Below, piece by piece: positions 1 through 5,195 of a DNA stretch of 6,606 nt; the first letter of the stretch is position 1; the number at the start of each line of letters is the position of its first letter. This DNA comes from a bacterium (GTDB taxonomy: Bacteria > Desulfobacterota > GWC2-55-46 > DRQE01), in contig JALUQR010000014.1 in the NCBI GenBank assembly GCA_027017505.1, positions 1-6,606 on the forward strand, given 5' to 3'. Under the pieces are notes generated by a model that saw nothing but the letters and a program-made list of their open reading frames with translations, searched no databases and was not told the origin of the DNA. The translations under genes and the position numbers were made by a program.

Positions 1-26
1 CTCTAAGACCTGTTTGTTTTCGGGAA

Positions 27-194
27 GGCTATCTGGTTCCTGCTGTAGGATTAAAGGGGAATCCCGTGCAAATCGGGAGCGGGCCCGCCACTGTAACCGG
101 GGACGAACACCGCCTTGATGCCACTGGGCAGAAAATGCCCGGGAAGGCGCGGTAAGTAGGATGAACCGGAAGCCAGGAGACCTGCCAGATAGCC
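27..194 (+). ncRNA. Cobalamin riboswitch aptamer
   Basis: This is a cis-acting RNA that binds a cobalamin and controls the operon that follows. A perfect 10-bp P1 closes it: 27-36 (GGCTATCTGG) pairs with 185-194 (CCAGATAGCC). Inside are the family's conserved blocks: a P3 hairpin 62-66/74-78 around GTGCAAAT, the GCCACTGTAA block at 87-96, a P6 helix 111-116/144-149 capped by a GGGCA-GAAAA-TGCCC hairpin (126-140) flanked by GCCACTG and CGGGAAGG, and the B12 box AGCCAGGAGACCTGCC at 171-186. The order and spacing match the long class-I type that usually senses adenosylcobalamin; the ligand preference is inferred. Every gene downstream is for cobalamin synthesis or probable cobalt uptake, which agrees with feedback control. 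Confidence 0.97.
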
Positions 195-210
195 CTGCTT
201 GAAAGAACTG

Positions 211-240
211 TTCCATTTCTTCGAGGAGTGAGAAATGGAA
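211..240 (+). other. Perfect 10-bp hairpin, P13 candidate
   Basis: TTCCATTTCT (211-220) and AGAAATGGAA (231-240) are exact reverse complements around a 10-nt loop, TCGAGGAGTG. The nucleotides after it (GGACACTTGC) contain no U-run, so it is not an intrinsic terminator. The loop contains a Shine-Dalgarno-like GAGGAG. AGTG at 227-230 is complementary to CACT at 89-92 of the aptamer, a weak candidate for the loop-loop contact expected in this riboswitch class. Confidence 0.7.
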
Positions 241-342
241 GGACACTTGCACGCATCCTCAACTTATATTATTCTCCTCTCTTCCAGAGTCCCTTCCATG
301 TTCTCACACCACAGGGGAGCAGGATATGGCACGACACCTTAG
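235..342 (+). CDS. Possible 35-codon leader ORF overlapping cobQ start
   Basis: ATG at 235 opens a 35-codon frame ending at TAG 340-342. It starts MEGHLHASS, ends HHRGAGYGTTP, and overlaps the first 17 nt of cobQ in another frame. GAGGAG (223-228) sits 6 nt upstream, an ideal Shine-Dalgarno spacing, but both it and the start codon lie within the 211-240 hairpin. The codons (ATT ATT CTC CTC) do not resemble the ATA-rich usage of the operon, and the peptide resembles nothing I know. It could be a translated regulatory leader, or the Shine-Dalgarno-like loop may serve only in RNA folding. Treat it as a candidate. Confidence 0.22.
   Translation: MEGHLHASSTYIILLSSRVPSMFSHHRGAGYGTTP
313..319 (+). 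promoter_or_regulatory. cobQ ribosome binding site
   Basis: AGGGGAG lies 6 nt before the ATG at 326. It fixes that start codon and is the element that the upstream strand 274-280 could mask. Confidence 0.75.
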
Positions 343-1870
343 ATGCATAATGGTTCAGGGCACAGGCTCAAGTGTGGGAAAGTCCCTCATGGTTACAGCC
401 CTCTGCAGGATATTCAGGGAGGATGGATTCCGTGCGGCCCCCTTCAAGCCACAGAACATGTCACTAAACTCCTTCGTTACAGATGATGGGCTTGAGGTCT
501 CAAGGGCACAGGCGGTGCAGGCAGAGGCTGCGGGTGTGGAGCTCACAGCAGACATGAACCCCATACTGCTTAAACCCTTAAGGGACAGGGGCTCGCAGGT
601 GATAGTGCAGGGAAGGGTGTACGGATTGATGGATGCAAGAAGGTTCCAGACATTCAAAAAGGTGGCAAAGGGGTTTGTGCTTGAAAGCTTCAGAAGGCTT
701 GCAGAGGAGTATGAAATAATCGTCATAGAGGGTGCAGGCTCCCCAGCAGAGATAAACCTGAGGGAGAACGATATAGCCAACATGGGCACAGCACACATGA
801 CAGGCTCTCCTGTGGTGCTCGTGGGAGATATAGAGCGCGGAGGGGTGTTCGCATCCCTGGTGGGAACGCTTGAACTGCTTCCAGCAGAGGACAGAGAAAA
901 GATAAAGGGCTTTATCATAAACAGATTCAGGGGAGATGCAGGGCTTCTTGCACCAGGCCTTGAGTTTCTTGAAAAAAGAACAGGACTTCCCATAATAGGG
1001 GTGGTGCCCTTCATCGAAGGGCTCTGCCTGCAGGAAGAGGACAGCGTAAACATAAAAGAGATAAGAAGGCCAGACAGCACCGTTGAGATTGCGGTACTTC
1101 AGCTACCACACATATCCAATACAACAGACTTTGAACCCTTCCTTCTTGATGAGGATGTAACCCTGAGATATGTAAAACCAGGTATGCCCGTTGGAAGGGC
1201 TGACATACTCATAATACCTGGTACAAAGAACACCATAGGAGACCTGAGATACCTCAAAAACGCAGGCTACACAGAACAGATAAGGGCACACACAGAGCGT
1301 GGTGGCATGCTTGTGGGCATATGCGGGGGGTTTCAGATGCTCGGTAGCCTTATAGAAGACCCCCACGGGGTGGAAGAGGGTGGCAGTGAGCAGGGGCTTG
1401 GCTACCTTCCGGTTAAGACCTGGCTTGAGCGGGAAAAGCTCACCCAGAGGGTTGAGGCCCGCCTGCTGGCAGGAACACTATCGGATAGAGATATTACAAT
1501 TACAGGATACGAAATACACGCAGGAAAAAGCATAAAGACAGAAAAAACCGCATCCCCCTTTCTCATCTACAGAAGGGGTGGAAGGGATGTTAACATAGAG
1601 GATGGCTGTATAAGCGAAGACCGCAGAGTATGGGGCACATACATACACGGTATATTCGATAACACCCCCTTAAGAAGGACAATAATAGAGAGGGTAAAAA
1701 GACAAAGGTACGCCTCATGTGGTGAGGATTCATCCACAGATTACTACGAAAGGCGCCAGGAGTGCTACAGAAGGCTTGCAGGGTGTGTGAGGAAAAGCCT
1801 TGATATGACACTCATATACAGAATAATGGGGATTGATGCCCCTGCTCGAAGGGTGGAAACTGGAAGATGA
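326..1870 (+). CDS. cobQ: Cobyric acid synthase
   Basis: CobQ (CbiP in the anaerobic nomenclature) is a cytoplasmic ATP- and glutamine-dependent amidotransferase. It amidates side chains b, d, e and g of adenosylcobyrinate a,c-diamide to give adenosylcobyric acid. At 514 residues it is full length for the family. The N-terminal synthetase domain has the P-loop GTGSSVGKS (residues 12-20), KPQNMSLNS (41-49) and GDIERGGVFAS (167-177). The C-terminal class-I-like glutaminase domain has ICGGFQMLG with nucleophile Cys333, the family motif YEIHAG (395-400) and catalytic His441 in TYIHGIFD. CobQ is separated from the related a,c-diamide synthase CbiA/CobB by the N-terminal position of the synthetase motifs together with KPQNM. 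The ATG at 326 is supported by the Shine-Dalgarno at 313-319 and places the P-loop near the N-terminus. It is the first gene after the riboswitch, and its stop overlaps the next start (ATGA). Confidence 0.97.
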   Translation: MARHLRCIMVQGTGSSVGKSLMVTALCRIFREDGFRAAPFKPQNMSLNSFVTDDGLEVSRAQAVQAEAAGVELTADMNPILLKPLRDRGSQVIVQGRVYGLMDARRFQTFKKVAKGFVLESFRRLAEEYEIIVIEGAGSPAEINLRENDIANMGTAHMTGSPVVLVGDIERGGVFASLVGTLELLPAEDREKIKGFIINRFRGDAGLLAPGLEFLEKRTGLPIIGVVPFIEGLCLQEEDSVNIKEIRRPDSTVEIAVLQLPHISNTTDFEPFLLDEDVTLRYVKPGMPVGRADILIIPGTKNTIGDLRYLKNAGYTEQIRAHTERGGMLVGICGGFQMLGSLIEDPHGVEEGGSEQGLGYLPVKTWLEREKLTQRVEARLLAGTLSDRDITITGYEIHAGKSIKTEKTASPFLIYRRGGRDVNIEDGCISEDRRVWGTYIHGIFDNTPLRRTIIERVKRQRYASCGEDSSTDYYERRQECYRRLAGCVRKSLDMTLIYRIMGIDAPARRVETGR

Positions 1871-2889
1871 AAAAAAGGGGAGTACTCCTTGTTGCCCATG
1901 GAAGCAGAAGGGATGAGGCAAACAGGGAGCTTTTTGCCCATCTTGAAAGGCTCAGGGCCTACTTTGGCACCACCCTTATAGAGGCAGGCTTTATGGAGCT
2001 TGCCAGCCCCTCTATAGAAGATGCTGTGGGAAGGCTCATAGAGGGCGGGGCTGAAGAGGTGGTGGTACTGCCCTTTTTCCTGTTCAGGGGTATGCACACA
2101 ACAGAGGATGTTCCAGGGCTTGTAAAAAAGGCGGTTGAAAGATACAACCCTTGTGTCAGTGTAAGGCTTCTTGAGCCAGTGGGAGCACATCCACTGGTGT
2201 TCGATATACTGAGAGAGGAGCTCTATCCCGAACTTGTCCAGGCACCTGTGCTGAAAGAGCTTAAGCCCCAGATGATAGAGGAAGAGAGCATGAAAACCAT
2301 AGAACGGTGCCTTGAGGGCTGGCACATACCAGAAGAGGTAAGACCAGTTGTTAAAAGGGTTATACACACCACAGGAGACTTTCAGTACATAAAGAGCCTT
2401 GTGTTCAGCCCTGATGCTGTAAGAAGCGGTGTGGACGCACTCAGAGGTGGGACCACCATATACACGGATGTAACGATGGTAAGAAGCGGTATAAACCAGA
2501 GGTACGGACACAGTGTGGTCTGCATGCTGAACGATGAGGGGGTAAAGGAGCTTGCAGAGCGTGAGGGTATAACCAGGGCATCTGCATCCATGAGGAGCCT
2601 TTCAGAAAGACTCAACCGCAGTGTGGTTGTAATAGGCAACGCACCCACAGCACTTCTCACCCTTCTGGAGATGATAAACCACCAGGGTATAAGACCCTCG
2701 CTGGTTGTTGCCACCCCTGTGGGATTTGTCAATGCAAGGGAGGCAAAGCTTATGCTCGAAACCACAGGCTCTGTGCCCTACATAACAAACCGCGGGTTCA
2801 AAGGCGGAAGCACCGTTGCGGTTGCCATAGTCAATGCACTCATAAAGCTTGCATTTGAAAATAAAAACCCAAAGGAGGTAAGGATATGA
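1867..2889 (+). CDS. CbiX-CbiC fusion: cobaltochelatase / precorrin-8 methylmutase
   Basis: Two enzymes share one 340-residue chain. Residues 1 to about 125 are a short-type CbiX, the ATP-independent chelatase that puts Co2+ into sirohydrochlorin: LLVAHGSR carries metal-ligand His11, and PFFLFRGMHTTEDVP carries His77. Residues from about 132 to 335 are CbiC, which moves the C11 methyl to C12 to make cobyrinate: IHTTGDF with catalytic His167, TDVTMVRSGI (200-209), VIGNAPTAL (255-263) and GFKGGS (310-315). The frame is open throughout and the linker is short (residues ~125-132), so this is a true fusion rather than two genes. It joins the first cobalt step and the last ring-rearrangement step of the pathway. 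The start overlaps the cobQ stop by 4 nt with only a weak upstream GGGTGG, suggesting translational coupling. Symbols for the parts are cbiX and cbiC. Confidence 0.94.
   Translation: MKKRGVLLVAHGSRRDEANRELFAHLERLRAYFGTTLIEAGFMELASPSIEDAVGRLIEGGAEEVVVLPFFLFRGMHTTEDVPGLVKKAVERYNPCVSVRLLEPVGAHPLVFDILREELYPELVQAPVLKELKPQMIEEESMKTIERCLEGWHIPEEVRPVVKRVIHTTGDFQYIKSLVFSPDAVRSGVDALRGGTTIYTDVTMVRSGINQRYGHSVVCMLNDEGVKELAEREGITRASASMRSLSERLNRSVVVIGNAPTALLTLLEMINHQGIRPSLVVATPVGFVNAREAKLMLETTGSVPYITNRGFKGGSTVAVAIVNALIKLAFENKNPKEVRI
2871..2879 (+). promoter_or_regulatory. Strong Shine-Dalgarno for cbtB
   Basis: AAAGGAGGT, a near-perfect match to the 16S rRNA tail, lies inside the last codons of the fusion gene, 6 nt before the cbtB ATG at 2886. 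It is the strongest ribosome binding site in the window. It supports the reality of a gene that would otherwise be easy to miss. Confidence 0.85.
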
Positions 2890-3062
2890 GAGAAGAGGTA
2901 AAAAGAGAAAGAAACCTCTACCTTGGAGTAATACTCAGCGTGGTTGCACTTGCCTGTGCATTTGCAATGATACTTATAGTTTATGGTGTGGACAGCATTG
3001 CCCCTGGTGTGCACGATGCATTCCATGACTTCAGACACACACTGGGCATGCCATGCCACTAA
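2886..3062 (+). CDS. cbtB: CbtB, small cobalt-transporter subunit
   Basis: A 58-residue membrane protein with a charged N-terminus (MREEVKRERN), one transmembrane helix at about residues 11-34, and a conserved C-terminal metal-binding tail. The tail reads HDAFHDFRHTLGMPCH, with His43, His47, His51, Cys57 and terminal His58. This arrangement is the signature of CbtB, the one-helix protein of the predicted CbtAB cobalt uptake system, which is repeatedly found behind cobalamin riboswitches. Its likely job is to capture Co2+ at the membrane; that is inferred from family and context, not demonstrated here. The ATG overlaps the previous TGA (ATGA), and the very strong Shine-Dalgarno at 2871-2879 suggests high expression. 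It lies directly after a gene encoding the cobalt chelatase. Confidence 0.9.
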   Translation: MREEVKRERNLYLGVILSVVALACAFAMILIVYGVDSIAPGVHDAFHDFRHTLGMPCH

Positions 3063-3077
3063 GGTTTTGAAAAAAAC

Positions 3078-3084
3078 GGAGGTG
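3078..3084 (+). promoter_or_regulatory. Ribosome binding site of the four-helix membrane protein
   Basis: GGAGGTG lies 7 nt before the ATG at 3092, in the only real intergenic gap of the coding part of the operon (3063-3091). It gives this gene independent translation initiation. Confidence 0.8.
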
Positions 3085-3091
3085 CAGAAGG

Positions 3092-3499
3092 ATGAAGTTC
3101 AAGGATGCCATTACAGCAGGTCTTGCAGGAGGTCTCATATGGGGTGTGCTTTCGATGGGCATAAACAGTGTAACGGGTGTATTTTCCTTTGAACAGCCAT
3201 TGCTTTACAACCTTATGGCCTTTGCAACAGGTGGTGCAGTATTCGGTGTTGTTACGGGTGCACTTCTCTGTGCCCTCTGGTGGGTGTTTCCCACAGGGTC
3301 TGTGCTCTTGAGGGCAGTGGCTGTGAGTGTGTTTGTATGGGTGGTGTTAAGGGGTGGGGGGCTTGTGCTCTCCTACATTAATCCCTACAGGTATCACGCG
3401 GTCTTCGCAGAGGCTCTGCAGGGGTTTGCACTTTCCATACTTCTGGGGGTTATTCTGGGTGTAGCTGTAAGGTTAAGACACCAGCATCTGAGCGTCTGA
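3092..3499 (+). CDS. Four-helix membrane protein, candidate CbtB partner
   Basis: A 135-residue, strongly hydrophobic protein with four likely transmembrane helices: about 7-28 (Gly-rich, AGLAGGLIWG), 38-64 (ending WWVF), 71-96 and 104-127. The C-terminus is short and basic (RLRHQHLSV). There is no cleavable signal peptide pattern and no soluble domain. In the predicted CbtAB cobalt uptake system, cbtA normally follows cbtB, and this gene occupies that slot. However, the usual CbtA is, from memory, well over 200 residues with five or more helices, and I do not see its sequence motifs here. It may be a shortened, divergent CbtA or an unrelated permease-like subunit. Possible metal ligands are scarce: His102 in the loop before helix 4, and His130 and His132 at the tail. 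A cobalt transport role is inferred from position only. A good Shine-Dalgarno and normal operon codon usage make it a real gene. Confidence 0.6.
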   Translation: MKFKDAITAGLAGGLIWGVLSMGINSVTGVFSFEQPLLYNLMAFATGGAVFGVVTGALLCALWWVFPTGSVLLRAVAVSVFVWVVLRGGGLVLSYINPYRYHAVFAEALQGFALSILLGVILGVAVRLRHQHLSV

Positions 3500-3501
3500 A
3501 A

Positions 3502-4575
3502 ATGGTTGCATACACAACTGGCACATACACCACAGGGGCTGTAAAGGCAGCCCTTCTTGCCCTTCTCAGAGGCGAGAGGTCACGCTCTGTCACAGTAAGG
3601 CTTCCGCTGGGCGGGGTTGCAACCATACCTGTAAGGAGTGTTACCGTTAATAACCGCTTCGCAAGAAGCAGTGTGGTAAAAATCTCCTGCGAAAAGAAGG
3701 ATGTAACCCATAACCTTGAGATTACCGTGACCGCATCCCTGCGCAAAGACAGAAAGATAGTCATAAGGGCAGGCAGGGGCATAGGTGTGGTAAAAAAGAA
3801 GGGACTGTGTGTGCCACCTGGAAGCCCTGCAATAAACCCCACACCAAGGCGCATGATAGAGGAAACAGTAAGGGAGCTTACAGACAGCGGGGTGGAGCTT
3901 GTAATATCTGCCCCTGGTGGCGAGCAGATAGCCCGCAGAACATGGAACCCGAAAGTGGGCATAGAAGGTGGTATATCAATAATAGGCACAACAGGGGTTA
4001 TGAAGCCAAGCTCTGCGTCTGCCTTTAAGGCAAGTATACTGGCCCAGCTCGATGTGCTCAGGGCAGAGGGTGTAAGGGAGATAATAATAACCCCTGGCAA
4101 CATAGGTGAACAGGCAGTGGTGGGGCTACTTCCAGAAAGGGCCCTGAAAGAAAGGGTCATTCAGGCAGGCGATTACCTGGGCTTTGCCCTCAAAGAGGCA
4201 TCAAAGAGGGTAGAAAGGATTGTGGTTGCAGGCCATCCCGCAAAGCTTGCAAAACCCGTGGAGGGATACTTTCAGACACATCACACACGCTCCCCGCATG
4301 CAAAAAATATTGTACTTAAGTTTCTCAAACCCAGGATAAGCCCCACCACATTTGCCCGTCTTGAGAAGCTACCCACGGTGGAGGGCATCGTGCAGGTACT
4401 TAAAAAAGAGTCAGCTCTTGGACACCTCTGTGAGCTGGCAGAGCTTATAGAGCAGAGTATAAAACACCATCTGGCAACAGAAAGTGCTGTGCCCGTTTTA
4501 CTGTTTGATATGGAAAAAAGCCTTATAGGGCTGTCCAGGTCTGCAGGGGTATGGATGGAGGAAGGCTCTACATAG
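3502..4575 (+). CDS. cbiD: CbiD, cobalt-precorrin-5B C1-methyltransferase
   Basis: CbiD is needed for the C1 methylation and ring-contraction stage of the anaerobic pathway and has no counterpart in the aerobic route, so it marks the pathway type. Its 357 residues match the family length. Family motifs: YTTGT (4-8), PPGSPAINPTPRRMI (105-119), APGGEQIARRTWNPKVGI (137-154), GGISIIGTTGVMKP (156-169), TPGNIGEQ (197-204), and GHPAKLAKPVEGYFQTHH (244-261). Family members usually read YTTGTC followed by Ala-rich sequence; here residue 9 is Tyr, not Cys. The ATG sits 2 nt after the previous stop without a clear Shine-Dalgarno, so translation is probably coupled. The start is supported by the motif at residue 4. 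The last 25 nt overlap cbiE. Confidence 0.95.
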   Translation: MVAYTTGTYTTGAVKAALLALLRGERSRSVTVRLPLGGVATIPVRSVTVNNRFARSSVVKISCEKKDVTHNLEITVTASLRKDRKIVIRAGRGIGVVKKKGLCVPPGSPAINPTPRRMIEETVRELTDSGVELVISAPGGEQIARRTWNPKVGIEGGISIIGTTGVMKPSSASAFKASILAQLDVLRAEGVREIIITPGNIGEQAVVGLLPERALKERVIQAGDYLGFALKEASKRVERIVVAGHPAKLAKPVEGYFQTHHTRSPHAKNIVLKFLKPRISPTTFARLEKLPTVEGIVQVLKKESALGHLCELAELIEQSIKHHLATESAVPVLLFDMEKSLIGLSRSAGVWMEEGST

Positions 4576-5195
4576 TGGGCTGTGGCCCTGGTGCAAGGGA
4601 TATGCTCACAATAAGGGCAAGGAATGTTATAGAGCAGGCAACCGTGTGTGTGGGAGCAGAAAGGCTCCTTGAGGAACTGGTTGAGGATAAAGCCCGCATC
4701 AAGCTACTACCACTTAAGGGCAACTACGAGGAGGTGCTCGAAAGGGCAGAGCTTTTCTGGAGGAAGGGCGAGCGAGTGGTATTTCTGGTCTCAGGAGACC
4801 CGCTTCTTTACAGCCTTGGCACCAGGATAATAGAGCGGTTTGGCAGAGACAGCTGTGAGGTCATACCAGGGATAAGCTCTGTCCAGTATGCCTTTGCAAG
4901 GCTCGGGGAGGACTGGCATAACCTGAGGATAATAAGCCTTCACGGAAGAAGAGGTGATACAGACATAAAAAGGGTGTTTGAAGAGGAAGAAAGGGTTGCC
5001 ATACTGCTTGATGGCAGAGACAGTTTAAGGCTACTCGGGGAGGAACTCAGGGGGGTTGAGCTCTCGGGGTATGTGTTCCACCTTGCGGTCAACCTCTCGT
5101 TACCAGATGAAAGGGTTGTGGAGATAAGACCCCAAAAGTTCCATACCCTGGATGTACCGTCTCTCAGCATACTCATAGCAAGGAGAAGGGTGTAA
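4551..5195 (+). CDS. cbiE: CbiE, cobalt-precorrin-7 C5-methyltransferase
   Basis: A SAM-dependent corrinoid methyltransferase of 214 residues that methylates C5. The tetrapyrrole-methylase fold shows as LYIVGCGPG (6-14), the SAM-site loop SGDPLLYS (81-88), IPGISSVQ, and the CbiE-typical ISLHGR with His131. The protein ends without the CbiT C15-methyltransferase/decarboxylase domain that is fused in CobL, so cbiT must be elsewhere, perhaps just downstream of this window. The ATG at 4551 overlaps cbiD by 25 nt and has only weak upstream purine tracts. A later GTG at 4575 would remove part of the first beta strand, so 4551 is preferred. Its stop overlaps the cbiL start by one base (TAATG). Confidence 0.93.
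   Translation: MDGGRLYIVGCGPGARDMLTIRARNVIEQATVCVGAERLLEELVEDKARIKLLPLKGNYEEVLERAELFWRKGERVVFLVSGDPLLYSLGTRIIERFGRDSCEVIPGISSVQYAFARLGEDWHNLRIISLHGRRGDTDIKRVFEEEERVAILLDGRDSLRLLGEELRGVELSGYVFHLAVNLSLPDERVVEIRPQKFHTLDVPSLSILIARRRV
4794..4814 (+). repeat. 21-bp tract identical to part of cbiL, copy 1
   Basis: These 21 bases encode GDPLLYS (CbiE residues 82-88) and are identical, codon for codon, to 5492-5512 in cbiL. The tract is the SAM-binding loop of both paralogous methyltransferases; the flanking codons differ. Confidence 0.85.
5180..5186 (+). promoter_or_regulatory. cbiL ribosome binding site
   Basis: AAGGAGA lies inside the last codons of cbiE, 8 nt before the cbiL ATG at 5195. With the TAATG overlap it supports that start. 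Confidence 0.65.

Larger units (their letters stand above)
195..325 (+). promoter_or_regulatory. Riboswitch expression platform, probably translational
   Basis: This leader lies between the aptamer and cobQ. A perfect 10-bp hairpin starts 16 nt after P1 (211-220 with 231-240), where class-I cobalamin riboswitches carry the P13 hairpin whose loop docks on the aptamer. Its loop holds GAGGAG (223-228), complementary to CTCCTC at 274-279. The longer strand CTCCTCT (274-280) can instead pair over 7 bp, with one G-U, with the cobQ Shine-Dalgarno AGGGGAG (313-319). A further alternative is 235-242 with 292-299 (8 bp). No U-tract follows any helix, so control of translation initiation is favoured over termination. 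The pairings are seen directly; the switching mechanism is inferred. Confidence 0.6.

Noticed and set aside
1..26. Promoter upstream of the riboswitch
   Set aside because: Only 26 bases are available and no paired -35/-10 elements can be recognised; the promoter is probably outside the window.
211..240. Intrinsic terminator in the leader
   Set aside because: The stem is perfect, but no U-tract follows, and it is A/T-rich rather than GC-rich.
29..262. 77-codon minus-strand frame over the riboswitch
   Set aside because: The region is a structured RNA with all cobalamin aptamer blocks, and the frame resembles no protein I recognise.
355..1080. 241-codon open frame on the minus strand inside cobQ
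   Set aside because: It lies fully opposite a clear CobQ coding region, is Ser/Pro-rich low-complexity and has no recognisable motif. It follows from the codon bias of the sense gene.
2419..2489. Short direct repeat GTAAGAAGCGGT within the cbiC part
   Set aside because: It encodes VRSG twice, once in the ordinary conserved motif. Twelve bases in codon-biased coding DNA is not noteworthy.
1765..2511. 248-codon minus-strand frame across cobQ and the cbiX-cbiC gene
   Set aside because: It spans the junction of two convincing genes, and its Tyr/His/Cys-rich composition is the complement of ATA, CAC and GCA codons.
2983..3192. 69-codon plus-strand frame between cbtB and the membrane protein gene
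   Set aside because: It is out of frame with cbtB, whose His/Cys tail is unmistakable, and it has no ribosome binding site.
3092..3499. Firm assignment as CbtA
   Set aside because: The position fits, but the length and visible motifs do not match the family, so it is left as a candidate partner.
3450..4160. 236-codon minus-strand frame opposite cbiD
   Set aside because: It is antisense to conserved CbiD motifs and is compositionally a shadow.
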